A stretch of 7,786 nt of DNA from Aquiflexum sp041749095 (GCF_041749095.1 NZ_JBGTCA010000041.1:1-7786); one strand, 5' to 3'. Counted from the stretch's first letter, positions 1-7,301 are shown. The notes: generated by a model not told the origin, from the sequence alone. Made by a program: numbers and translations.

Positions 1-711
1 GGCAGTGAATTGGAATGGTATAAAGAATGGGCAGAAACCAGGATGAAATGGCACAGGGCTTTGGGAATTCCCGAAGAAAAGCTGAGGAGACACGACCATG
101 AGAAATTGGCGCATTATGCCAATGCCGCCATGGATATAGAATATCAGTTCCCTTTTGGTTTCAAAGAGGTAGAAGGCATCCATTCAAGGACTGATTTTGA
201 CCTGAAAAGCCATCAGGAATTCTCCAAAAAGAAACAGCAATATTTCGATCCTGAAATCAATCAGAATTATATTCCTTTTGTGATTGAGACTTCCATTGGT
301 GCCGACAGGCTGTTTTTAATGGTATTATGCAATTCCTTTGTGGAAGAAGAAGTAGAGGGCAAGCAAAGAACTTATCTTAAATTCCATCCCGCCATAGCCC
401 CTGTGAAGGCAGCAATCCTTCCACTGACCAAAAAAGATGGATTGCCTGAAAAAGGAAAAGAAGTCTTTGATGCCTTGAAATATGATTTCAACATCATTTA
501 TGAGGACGCTGCTTCGATTGGTAAGCGATATGCCCGACAGGATTTGATAGGTACACCCTATTGTATTGCTGTGGACCATCAGACCTTGGAGGACAATACC
601 GTTACCATCCGGCACAGGGATACCACCCAACAGGAAAGAGTAGCGATTTCAGATCTTCATGGCAGGTTGAGTATGGAATGTAGCTTTAGGAGGATTTTTG
701 AGAAGATTTAA
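1..711 (+). CDS. glyS: Glycyl-tRNA synthetase, C-terminal part (5' truncated by window edge)
   Basis: This is the last 236 residues of a class II glycyl-tRNA synthetase, a cytosolic enzyme that attaches glycine to tRNA-Gly. It is the single-polypeptide dimeric (eukaryote/Thermus-like) form, not the alpha2beta2 type. The frame is open from base 1 with no start codon belonging to the gene, so the N-terminal half lies upstream. Numbering from base 1, class II motif 3 is ETSIGADR at about 96-103, with the arginine that contacts ATP. Before it is the family segment FPFGFKEVEGIHSRTDFDL (about 50-68). The HGTP anticodon-binding domain covers about 130-222 and carries GKRYARQDLIGTPYC and the conserved RHRDTTQQ segment. 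The TAA stop (709-711) lies 8 nt before the hairpin that terminates the convergent peptidase gene. The family call is firm; promoter and start cannot be seen. Confidence 0.97.
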   Translation, partial: GSELEWYKEWAETRMKWHRALGIPEEKLRRHDHEKLAHYANAAMDIEYQFPFGFKEVEGIHSRTDFDLKSHQEFSKKKQQYFDPEINQNYIPFVIETSIGADRLFLMVLCNSFVEEEVEGKQRTYLKFHPAIAPVKAAILPLTKKDGLPEKGKEVFDALKYDFNIIYEDAASIGKRYARQDLIGTPYCIAVDHQTLEDNTVTIRHRDTTQQERVAISDLHGRLSMECSFRRIFEKI

Positions 712-745
712 ATTAAAAAGGCTTAGGGAACATCTTCCCTAAGCC
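709..745 (-). terminator. Rho-independent terminator of the M23 peptidase gene
   Basis: A perfect 11-bp stem, GGCTTAGGGAA (720-730) with TTCCCTAAGCC (735-745), encloses a 4-nt loop (731-734). On the minus strand it is followed directly by a U-rich tract, the complement of the A-rich bases 709-719. It lies 27 bp past the peptidase stop, as expected for an intrinsic terminator. On the plus strand no T-tract follows the stem, so it should be weak or inactive for glyS, although the hairpin could still protect the glyS mRNA 3' end (inference). Confidence 0.85.
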
Positions 746-772
746 CAATCAAAATTATGATGATCAATTCTG

Positions 773-2050
773 TCAATTATTTCGAGCGACCAATTTTGCC
801 GGTGCAATACTGTATGGAATAGCTGCAATCTGCCGTGCTTTTTCCATTTTCACTTGCTCAAAAGCCAATTTGTTTTCATTTGAAATAGGCTCAGAAGGTG
901 GGATTTTTTCTCTTTGCCAATCTACCTGCTTACCGTTTTTCCAAAATCTGAAACATAGGTGAGGTCCCGTCGCCAATCCGGTGCTGCCAACATAACCGAT
1001 GACCTGTCCTTGGCTTACCCTTGCACCGGGCTTCATTCCCCGAGCAATTTTGGACATGTGCAAATACTGCGTGGTATAGGTACCGTTGTGTTTGATTTTT
1101 ACAAAGTTACCATTGGCACTGGTATATCTTGCTTCGACAACGGTTCCGTCTCCCACAGTCCTGATCTCTGTGCCGGTCGGTGCTGCAAAATCAGTACCTA
1201 GGTGAGCCTTGTATCTTTTTTGGACAGGATGAAATCTCTTGAGGTTATATGCTGAACTGATTCTTGTGAATTTTACGGGATATTTCAAAAAGGCTTTTTT
1301 AAAGCTGTTTCCATCCTGATCGAAGAAGGTCCTTTCTCCATTTTGCTCAAAAGGGATTGCATGGTAGGGCGTTCCTTTATGCTCAAAAAAAGCTGCTTCA
1401 ATTTCCCCAATTCCCACAATCTGATCTTCTACTATTTTTTCAGAAAACACAACTTTGAATTTATCACCCTTTTGAAGGCCACCAAAGTTCACATTCCATC
1501 CGTACAAATCGGCAAATTGGTTGATCAGATCCGGGCCCAGTCCCAACTCGGTCATGTTCACATATAGGCTGCTGCTGATGGTTCCTCCTATTTCTACTTT
1601 TTTCCACTCAACAGGTTTTTCTTCTTTGTAAACCTCACCCTCATCCAATTTGAAAACCACATACTCGGCAGGATTGGGTTCATAGATAAAGAACTGGGCA
1701 AGAGAGGTGTCCTTAGAACTGAGAACTGTGAATTTTTTGTTGAAAGCGATTTTTCTTACATCAAAAACGTCCTTTGACTTTCTTGCGATTTCATCTATCA
1801 TTTGATAGGAAACATTGAATGGCGCCAGGATGGATGACAGCGTTTCATTCTTGCCAACTACGCCTTCGATGATGTCGAGTTCATTGACTTTAATGCCATA
1901 TAGTAAACTCTCCTCCTCCTCCTCTTCCTCAATAATAATCTCATTCAGGGGTTGAAAATCTTCAGTCATATTAGATCCATTGTTTTGGAAGTAATATAAT
2001 ATGGCGAAAGCCATAAAGGCAGATGCAGCAAAAATCCATTTTTTATTCAT
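773..2050 (-). CDS. Membrane-anchored M23 family peptidoglycan endopeptidase (MepM/Csd3-like)
   Basis: A 425-residue zinc metallopeptidase, predicted to cut peptide cross-links in peptidoglycan on the periplasmic side of the inner membrane. Residues 4-21 form one hydrophobic segment after MNKK, an uncleaved anchor or signal peptide. An acidic linker follows, with seven consecutive Glu (41-47). Residues about 55-110 resemble the LysM/OapA-like N-terminal domain of MepM, and about 150-265 the middle domain seen in Csd3/ShyA-type enzymes. The M23 domain covers about 275-380. Visible active-site residues are H283 and D287 (HLGTD), H331 (YLHMSK) and H364 (GPHLC). The second His of the usual HxH motif, a zinc ligand in LytM, is Cys366 (codon TGT at 953-955). 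The length is close to E. coli MepM (about 440). The start at 2050 is supported by the anchor directly after it; no Shine-Dalgarno is seen. The gene is transcribed alone, convergent with glyS and divergent from aspS. The exact bond cut cannot be told from sequence. Confidence 0.94.
   Translation of the reverse strand: MNKKWIFAASAFMAFAILYYFQNNGSNMTEDFQPLNEIIIEEEEEEESLLYGIKVNELDIIEGVVGKNETLSSILAPFNVSYQMIDEIARKSKDVFDVRKIAFNKKFTVLSSKDTSLAQFFIYEPNPAEYVVFKLDEGEVYKEEKPVEWKKVEIGGTISSSLYVNMTELGLGPDLINQFADLYGWNVNFGGLQKGDKFKVVFSEKIVEDQIVGIGEIEAAFFEHKGTPYHAIPFEQNGERTFFDQDGNSFKKAFLKYPVKFTRISSAYNLKRFHPVQKRYKAHLGTDFAAPTGTEIRTVGDGTVVEARYTSANGNFVKIKHNGTYTTQYLHMSKIARGMKPGARVSQGQVIGYVGSTGLATGPHLCFRFWKNGKQVDWQREKIPPSEPISNENKLAFEQVKMEKARQIAAIPYSIAPAKLVARNN
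1908..1930 (-). repeat. GAG triplet microsatellite encoding poly-Glu
   Basis: On the minus strand five tandem GAG codons, preceded by GAG GAA, encode Glu41-Glu47 in the juxtamembrane linker of the M23 peptidase. Triplet slippage would change linker length without breaking the frame. Confidence 0.75.
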
Positions 2051-2080
2051 AACTGATGGGGTGAATCATGGTGTATTTGT

Positions 2081-2112
2081 CAAATAAATTTAAATTAAAG
2101 CCAATTTCCAAA
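2081..2112 (-). promoter_or_regulatory. Candidate promoter of the M23 peptidase gene
   Basis: Read on the minus strand, TTTATTTG (2088-2081) matches 7 of 8 positions of the Bacteroidota -7 box TAnnTTTG. TTTG (2112-2109) lies 20 nt upstream, an acceptable -33 element. Transcription would start near 2075, giving a leader of about 25 nt. This is consensus matching only. The region is very A/T-rich, so chance matches are likely. Confidence 0.4.
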
Positions 2113-2141
2113 TTTTTTGGATATAAATAATATCCAGCTAC

Positions 2142-2161
2142 AAATTGATAACGTTCAATTT
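2142..2161. repeat. Inverted repeat in divergent promoter region
   Basis: AAATTGA (2142-2148) and TCAATTT (2155-2161) are perfect inverted copies separated by 6 nt. The site lies between the M23 and aspS promoters and has the size of a dimeric regulator site. It is A/T-rich, so chance occurrence is quite possible. No regulator is encoded nearby. Confidence 0.35.
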
Positions 2162-2210
2162 TTCGAATGATTTCATCTAAAGGACAATTAAATGATTATA
2201 AGCGGCGGAT

Positions 2211-2229
2211 TTTATGGAATTGCCATAAA
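2211..2229. repeat. Operator-like palindrome upstream of aspS
   Basis: TTTATGG (2211-2217) and CCATAAA (2223-2229) form a perfect 7-bp inverted repeat around the 5-nt spacer AATTG. The right part recurs as GAATTGTCCATAA at 2285-2297 (compare GAATTGCCATAA at 2217-2228), directly upstream of the aspS -7 box. It could be a protein-binding site or a short hairpin; neither is proven. Confidence 0.4.
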
Positions 2230-2305
2230 TAATGCCTTGATTTTGAAGATAAAAAAAGTTTTACCATTCTTTTTAGTCATTTTAGAATTGTCCATAAGCT
2301 TTGTT

Positions 2306-2313
2306 TATCTTTG
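2306..2313 (+). promoter_or_regulatory. aspS promoter -7 box
   Basis: TATCTTTG matches the Bacteroidota sigma-A -7 consensus TAnnTTTG at every fixed position. Transcription would start near 2319, giving an A-rich leader of about 20 nt before the aspS ATG with no Shine-Dalgarno, which is usual for this phylum. The -33 element is not clear: ATTG at 2287-2290 lies only 15 nt upstream, shorter than the usual spacing. Confidence 0.6.
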
Positions 2314-2340
2314 ACCACTTAAAAAAATACTATTCAAAAA

Positions 2341-4101
2341 ATGCTTAGGACACACACTTGCGGAGAGTTAAGGATTTCAGATGTAAATAAAGAGGTAAGC
2401 CTTTCGGGTTGGGTACAGCGGGTCAGAAACAAAGGAGGCTTGATTTGGGTGGATTTGAGGGACCGATATGGCGTTACCCAATTGATTTTTGAAGAGGATT
2501 CGACCGAGAAAGAACTTTTGGAAAAAGCAGCATCCCTCGGAAGGGAATTTGTGATCCGGGCCACGGGGTTGGTAATTGAGCGAACTTCAAAAAATGATAA
2601 AATTCCCACGGGGGACATCGAAATCAAAGTAAAACAACTTGAAATACTCAATGCCGCCAAGGTGCCCCCATTCATCATTGAGGATGAAACTGATGGTGGA
2701 GAAGAGTTGAGAATGAAATACCGATACCTGGATCTTAGGAGAAATGTGGTCAGGGAAAAACTCCAACTTCGTCACAGGATGATGCAGGAGACCAGAAAAT
2801 ATATGGATGGTGAAAATTTCATCGAAGTGGAAACCCCCGTTCTGATCAAATCAACCCCTGAAGGTGCCCGCGACTTTGTAGTGCCAAGCAGGGTAAATCC
2901 GGGCGAATTTTATGCCTTGCCCCAATCACCGCAGACTTTCAAGCAATTGCTAATGGTGAGTGGTTTTGACAGGTATTTTCAGATTGTGAAATGCTTTCGT
3001 GATGAAGATCTCAGGGCGGACAGACAGCCGGAGTTTACTCAGATAGACTGCGAAATGGCCTTTGTCACCCAAGAAGATATATTGAATACTTTTGAAGGTC
3101 TGGTCAAGCATCTTTTCAATAATGTAAAAGGTGTAGCATTGGAAGAAGTTAAAAGAATGACCTATGCAGATGCCATGAAGTTTTATGGCAATGACAAGCC
3201 TGACCTGCGTTTTGATATGAAATTTGCTGAACTCAATGAATTGACCCAAGGTAATGGTTTTGGGATTTTTGATCAGGCAGAAATCATTCTAGGTATCTGT
3301 GCCAAAGGTGCAGGAGAATATACCCGTAAGCAATTGGATGAATTGACCAATTGGGTAAAAAGGCCCCAAATCGGAGCAAAAGGACTGGTATATGTAAAAT
3401 GTAATGCTGATGGGACATTTAAGTCCACAGTAGATAAGTTCTATTCCAATGAAGACCTTAAAGTCTGGGCGGATTTGATGGGAGCTGAACCCGGAGATTT
3501 GCTGCTTGTACTTAGTGGCGACGAAAAGTCGACAAGGAAACAGATGTCCGAACTCCGTCTTAAAATGGGGGAGGAATTGGGACTGAGGAACAGAAATATA
3601 TTCAAACCGCTTTGGGTGGTGGATTTTCCCTTATTGGAATGGGATGAAGAGACCCAAAGATTCCATGCGATGCACCATCCATTTACTTCACCCAAGAAGG
3701 AAGATATTCCGCTTTTGGAAACCAATCCCGGGGAAGTAAGGGCTAACGCATACGATTTGGTCATCAACGGTGTGGAAATCGGTGGAGGTTCCATCAGGAT
3801 TCATGACCGGACCACCCAGCAGTTGATGTTCAAGCACCTTGGTTTTACAGATGAGGAAGCGCAAAAGCAATTCGGATTTCTGATGGAGGCATTTGAATAC
3901 GGCGCACCTCCGCACGGTGGCATTGCTTTTGGCTTTGACAGGCTTTGTGCGATTTTCGGAGGGTCGGATTCCATTAGGGATTACATAGCTTTTCCAAAAA
4001 ACAACTCGGGCAGGGATGTGATGATCGATTCCCCAAGTACCATTGCCGATGAACAATTAAAGGAGCTTTCCATTCAGGTGAATATTCAGGAAAAGTCCTG
4101 A
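2341..4101 (+). CDS. aspS: Aspartyl-tRNA synthetase
   Basis: A complete 586-residue class II aspartyl-tRNA synthetase of the bacterial type (E. coli 590), cytosolic, which charges tRNA-Asp with aspartate using ATP. Domains in order: the OB-fold anticodon-binding domain (about 1-105, with SGWVQRVRNKGG), a catalytic core beginning near RYLDLRR (128-134), the bacterial GAD insertion (about 285-420), and the rest of the core. Motif 1 lies around GENFIEVETPVL (157-168). Motif 2 is FRDEDLRADRQPEFTQID (219-236). Motif 3 is GGIAFGFDRL (526-535) with the ATP-binding Arg534, preceded by GGGSIRIHDR (481-490). Lys31 occupies the OB-fold position that differs between discriminating and non-discriminating bacterial enzymes (Leu in E. 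coli, His in Pseudomonas, from memory), so tRNA-Asn specificity cannot be called. The ATG at 2341 fits the family N-terminus and follows a clear -7 box. It is a single-gene unit with its own terminator; nothing is missing. Confidence 0.98.
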   Translation: MLRTHTCGELRISDVNKEVSLSGWVQRVRNKGGLIWVDLRDRYGVTQLIFEEDSTEKELLEKAASLGREFVIRATGLVIERTSKNDKIPTGDIEIKVKQLEILNAAKVPPFIIEDETDGGEELRMKYRYLDLRRNVVREKLQLRHRMMQETRKYMDGENFIEVETPVLIKSTPEGARDFVVPSRVNPGEFYALPQSPQTFKQLLMVSGFDRYFQIVKCFRDEDLRADRQPEFTQIDCEMAFVTQEDILNTFEGLVKHLFNNVKGVALEEVKRMTYADAMKFYGNDKPDLRFDMKFAELNELTQGNGFGIFDQAEIILGICAKGAGEYTRKQLDELTNWVKRPQIGAKGLVYVKCNADGTFKSTVDKFYSNEDLKVWADLMGAEPGDLLLVLSGDEKSTRKQMSELRLKMGEELGLRNRNIFKPLWVVDFPLLEWDEETQRFHAMHHPFTSPKKEDIPLLETNPGEVRANAYDLVINGVEIGGGSIRIHDRTTQQLMFKHLGFTDEEAQKQFGFLMEAFEYGAPPHGGIAFGFDRLCAIFGGSDSIRDYIAFPKNNSGRDVMIDSPSTIADEQLKELSIQVNIQEKS

Positions 4102-4111
4102 TCTTTTGATC

Positions 4112-4160
4112 CCCATCCGACATGTTTTCGAAGTGTGTTTGATGGGAATTTTTCCTTTTT
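4112..4160 (+). terminator. Rho-independent terminator of aspS
   Basis: CCCATC (4112-4117) pairs with GATGGG (4141-4146). After one mismatch the stem continues with 4119-4124 against 4134-4139 (including G-U pairs), closing a loop at 4125-4133. A T-rich run (4149-4160) follows. It begins 11 nt after the aspS stop, so aspS is probably a monocistronic unit separate from the barrel gene. Confidence 0.72.
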
Positions 4161-4302
4161 AACTAAAAATTAAATGACAGTTGATTTAACCCTTTTTTCT
4201 GCCTTCTAACCTAAAAAAAATCCACTCAAAATTTTCGGCATTATTGAATTAAACTTTTTGGCCATCCCCGAAGTCTAATGGTTGATTTAATTTAGCAGCA
4301 AT

Positions 4303-7176
4303 ATGAAGATTTCTACATTCAGATTATTTTTACTTCTTTTTTTCATAGCCTATTCCTTTGATTTACAGGCACAAAGGGGAGAAGCCAGAGGGCAGGAAAT
4401 GCTTTTAAAAGGAAAAGTTATTGAAGGGACAAACCAGGAGACCATGATCGGTGCCAATGTTTTGATCAAAACTGTGACGGATTCACTTCTCCGTTCCACC
4501 GTAACGGGAGTGGATGGTTCTTTTGAAATAGGCAGGCCAAGAATTCCAAGTGTCAAATTGGAAATAACATTTTTGGGATATCAAAAAATAACCAGGATTC
4601 ATAACAGGGGAGATGCCCTCGATCTTGGGACATTGGTTTTGATAGAAGACAGCAAGCTATTGGGAGAAGTGGTCATTGAAGGACAGATTCCTGTCGGCGA
4701 AGTCAAAGGCGATACCACCTCTTTCAATGCCAATGCTTTTAAAACACGGGAAAATGCAGACGCAGAGGATTTGGTGAGAAAAATCCCTGGAGTTACCATT
4801 CAGAACGGTGAAATCCAGGCCAAAGGAGAAACTGTCCAAAAGGTATTGGTAGATGGAAGGGAGTTTTTTGGAAATGATCCGTTTTTGGCTTTAAGGAATC
4901 TGCCTGCCGATATTATTGACCGGGTAGAGATATTGGATCAAAGATCTGACCAATCAAGGTTGACGGGATTTGATGATGGCAATTATGCAAGAACCATCAA
5001 CATCGTCACCCAACCGGGCAAAAGAAATGGACAGTTCGGAAGGGTATATGTCGGGGGAGGAACACAGGAAAGGTATGCCGCAGGAGGAAATTTGAATTTC
5101 TTTAAGGGAGACAAAAGATTCTCCATCATCGGCCTTTTTAATAACATCAACCAGCAAAACTTCTCTTCCCAGGATCTTGTCGGCGTATCAGCAGGAGGAC
5201 AAGGTGGTGGTGGAAGGCAGGGAGGTAGGGGTGGTGGAAGACCTGGTGGAGGCGGTAACGACAACTTCCTCGTCGGTCAGGATCAGGGTATCATTACCAC
5301 AAATAGTCTGGGTTTGAACTACAGCGACAAGTTTGGAAAGAAGATGAATTTCACAGGAAGTTATTTCTTCAATTCCACCCAAAACAACCTGTTCAAATTG
5401 ACCAATAGAGAAATAATCCTGTCCGAAACCAACAGACAGTTTTATGATGAAAGATTGATCAATACAGTCAAAAACAACAATCATCGGATCAACAGTAGGA
5501 TTGAGTATGACCTGAATCCCAAACATGCCATTATCATAACCCCTTCGATCAATTTTCAGAACAACACCAATTACAGTGACCGGGATGGATTGAATCTATC
5601 GGCAATCCGGGATCCCTTGAGCAGCGCAAGGACACTTTCTGATGCCATTACTGAGGGATATAATATTTCCAATAATTTCGTTTACAGGTATAAATTTGAG
5701 AAGCCCAAAAGAACGCTATCCACTACAGTTTTTACCTCTTGGAACAAAAGGGATCAGCTTTCCGAACTGATTGCTGCCAATAGGGACTATATCAGGGATA
5801 TCAATGACACCATCAATCAGGAGACCTTTGGGTTATCCGACGGATTCAATTACCGCGCAACTTTACAATTGACCGAACCTGTGGGTGAAAATGCCCTTAT
5901 GACCATGTCCTATCAGGTAGGCAACAACAAAACCACCGCGGATCAAAAAACCTTCAGCATGATTCCCGAGCTTGGCATCATGGTATTGGATACTGCCCTC
6001 AGCAACGTGTTTGACAACAAGTTTATCGTGCAGCGGCCAAGTGTGGGATATAGCTACAATCTTAAAAACTGGAATGTCAATGCCAACTTGGATTATCAAT
6101 ATGCGGTTCAGGACAATGAAAGTTTTTTCCCACAAGAACAGACTTTCAACAGGTCTTTCAGCAATTTTCTACCGGGCATGAACGCCTCTTACAGAAATCA
6201 GGAAAAAGGCACCTCACTCAGATTAAGGTATCGAACCAATACCCAGGAACCTGGAGTGAACCAACTTCAGAACGTGATCAATAACCAAAACCCATTACAG
6301 CTTTCTATTGGTAATCCTAATTTGGGACAGGCATTCAACCACACAGTATTTACCAATTATTCTAAAATCAATCTGGAGAAATCAAATACCTTCTTCACCT
6401 TTCTCTTCCTGAATGTGACAGAGAATTTTATTGGAAATAACACCTTTGTAGCCCAAACAGATACCCTTGTCAATGGGGAAGTTCTCTTGAGACCGGGCGG
6501 ACAGATCAGCCGTCCGGAAAATCTTTCAGGACAGTTTCGGTCCAGGTTATTCGTCACTTACGGAACGCCCATCAAAAAATTAAAGTCCCAATTCAATATG
6601 AATTCAAGCCTTGCCTACAACAGGACCCCGGGAATGATCAATGGACAGAAAAACTTCAATGACAACATTGACCTCAGCCAAGGACTTACCCTGACCAGCA
6701 ATATCAGCAAGGATGTGGATTTTACCCTTTCGACCACAGGTACTTACACAATTGTTAACAGTTCCCTTCAAGCCAATCTCAACAATGATTACTACATTCA
6801 GAATACCAACATCAGATTCTATTACTCTCCCAACAATGGGAAGCTGTTTGTTTCCAATGTAGTAGGCAATAATTTGTTTAGGGGATTGTCACCTGGGTTG
6901 GACCAATCCGTTTGGCTTTGGAATATAGAGGCAGGCTACAGATTTATGAAAGGAAACAAAGGAGAAATTAAACTGAGTGTATTTGATTTGCTCAATCAAA
7001 ACAATGCCATCGCCCGAACTGTCAATGACGTGACCATAGAGGATACCTTTACCAGGGTATTGACCAGATATGCCCTTCTTTCCTTCACCTATAACCTCGG
7101 TAACTTCAAGCAGCCCGAAAGAGGCGCAGACCAACCCACAGGAAGACCTTGGGGAGGTGGTGGAAGGAGTTGGTAG
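4303..7176 (+). CDS. TonB-dependent receptor-like outer membrane beta-barrel protein with CarboxypepD_reg domain
   Basis: A complete 957-residue outer-membrane protein of a type common in Bacteroidota. Residues 1-23 are a signal peptide (hydrophobic 7-19, likely cut at LQA-Q). About 35-118 is a CarboxypepD_reg-like Ig fold (LKGKVIEGTNQETMIGANV, then the FLGYQ strand). About 130-235 resembles the TonB receptor plug, with LVRKIPGV (157-164) and VLVDGREFFGNDP (181-193). From about 245 to the end are alternating polar/aromatic strands of a barrel like the PF14905 (OMP_b-brl_3) family. A Gly/Arg-rich segment (298-318) sits in an early loop, and a short Gly-rich tail ends in Trp957. No TonB box is obvious. 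The substrate is unknown; it could be a transporter or a non-TonB barrel. The ATG gives a good signal peptide. No partner such as a SusD or GLPGLI gene lies in the window. The promoter was not clearly found in 4161-4302. Confidence 0.92.
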   Translation: MKISTFRLFLLLFFIAYSFDLQAQRGEARGQEMLLKGKVIEGTNQETMIGANVLIKTVTDSLLRSTVTGVDGSFEIGRPRIPSVKLEITFLGYQKITRIHNRGDALDLGTLVLIEDSKLLGEVVIEGQIPVGEVKGDTTSFNANAFKTRENADAEDLVRKIPGVTIQNGEIQAKGETVQKVLVDGREFFGNDPFLALRNLPADIIDRVEILDQRSDQSRLTGFDDGNYARTINIVTQPGKRNGQFGRVYVGGGTQERYAAGGNLNFFKGDKRFSIIGLFNNINQQNFSSQDLVGVSAGGQGGGGRQGGRGGGRPGGGGNDNFLVGQDQGIITTNSLGLNYSDKFGKKMNFTGSYFFNSTQNNLFKLTNREIILSETNRQFYDERLINTVKNNNHRINSRIEYDLNPKHAIIITPSINFQNNTNYSDRDGLNLSAIRDPLSSARTLSDAITEGYNISNNFVYRYKFEKPKRTLSTTVFTSWNKRDQLSELIAANRDYIRDINDTINQETFGLSDGFNYRATLQLTEPVGENALMTMSYQVGNNKTTADQKTFSMIPELGIMVLDTALSNVFDNKFIVQRPSVGYSYNLKNWNVNANLDYQYAVQDNESFFPQEQTFNRSFSNFLPGMNASYRNQEKGTSLRLRYRTNTQEPGVNQLQNVINNQNPLQLSIGNPNLGQAFNHTVFTNYSKINLEKSNTFFTFLFLNVTENFIGNNTFVAQTDTLVNGEVLLRPGGQISRPENLSGQFRSRLFVTYGTPIKKLKSQFNMNSSLAYNRTPGMINGQKNFNDNIDLSQGLTLTSNISKDVDFTLSTTGTYTIVNSSLQANLNNDYYIQNTNIRFYYSPNNGKLFVSNVVGNNLFRGLSPGLDQSVWLWNIEAGYRFMKGNKGEIKLSVFDLLNQNNAIARTVNDVTIEDTFTRVLTRYALLSFTYNLGNFKQPERGADQPTGRPWGGGGRSW
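5194..5256 (+). repeat. Gly/Arg-rich low-complexity coding segment (GGT/GGA triplets)
   Basis: Codons for residues 298-318 of the barrel protein are mostly GGN with interspersed Arg codons and one Pro. The DNA is purine-rich, with runs such as GGTGGTGGTGGAAGG. The segment is probably a flexible surface or periplasmic loop between early barrel strands, and triplet repetition makes its length likely to vary between strains (inference). Confidence 0.7.
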
Positions 7177-7192
7177 GAATGGAGATTTTTTA

Positions 7193-7236
7193 GAGCCAAG
7201 AACCAAAGCCTGCCCCGAGTATCGGGGAGCCAAGAA
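7193..7236. repeat. 10-bp direct repeat flanking a GC-rich hairpin
   Basis: GAGCCAAGAA occurs at 7193-7202 and again at 7227-7236. Between them CCCCGA (7213-7218) and TCGGGG (7222-7227) form a 6-bp stem with a 3-nt loop. Neither strand has a T-tract directly after the stem, so it is not a typical intrinsic terminator. It resembles a dispersed palindromic intergenic unit. Confidence 0.6.
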
Positions 7237-7240
7237 AAAG

Positions 7241-7268
7241 AAGCGAGAAGCGAGAGACGAGAAGCTAG
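7241..7268 (+). repeat. Degenerate 7-bp tandem array, copy 1
   Basis: Four head-to-tail heptamers: two exact AAGCGAG units (7241-7247, 7248-7254), then variants with two substitutions (7255-7261) and one substitution (7262-7268). The strict 7-bp phase and purine-rich strand separate it from random A/G-rich sequence. Confidence 0.7.
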
Positions 7269-7293
7269 ACCATTTATGACATTTGAGCCTATA

Positions 7294-7301
7294 TAAATTT
7301 G
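7294..7301 (+). promoter_or_regulatory. Isolated TAnnTTTG (-7-like) box
   Basis: TAAATTTG matches all fixed positions of the Bacteroidota -7 box, but no TTTG is present at the right distance upstream. It points toward the hairpin and T-tract at 7335-7373, so a transcript of about 65 nt could be made. In A/T-rich DNA a chance match is likely. Confidence 0.2.

Noticed and set aside
10..12. TTG at 10 as the start of a 233-residue protein
   Set aside because: The frame continues to base 1 and the protein is clearly the C-terminal half of glycyl-tRNA synthetase, so TTG is an internal Leu codon.
2051..2340. T-box or other tRNA-sensing leader before aspS
   Set aside because: The predicted leader is only about 20 nt and the intergenic region shows no T-box core; such leaders are not typical of Bacteroidota.
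2341..4101. Long open frames on the minus strand opposite aspS
   Set aside because: The plus-strand frame encodes a full aspartyl-tRNA synthetase with all class II motifs; the opposite frames are codon shadows.
4288..4295. TAATTTAG as the -7 box of the barrel gene
   Set aside because: It mismatches the consensus at one fixed position and would start transcription essentially at the start codon, with no -33 element.
4983..5264. Proline-rich minus-strand open frame
   Set aside because: It is the complement of the GGN codons of the barrel protein's Gly-rich segment.
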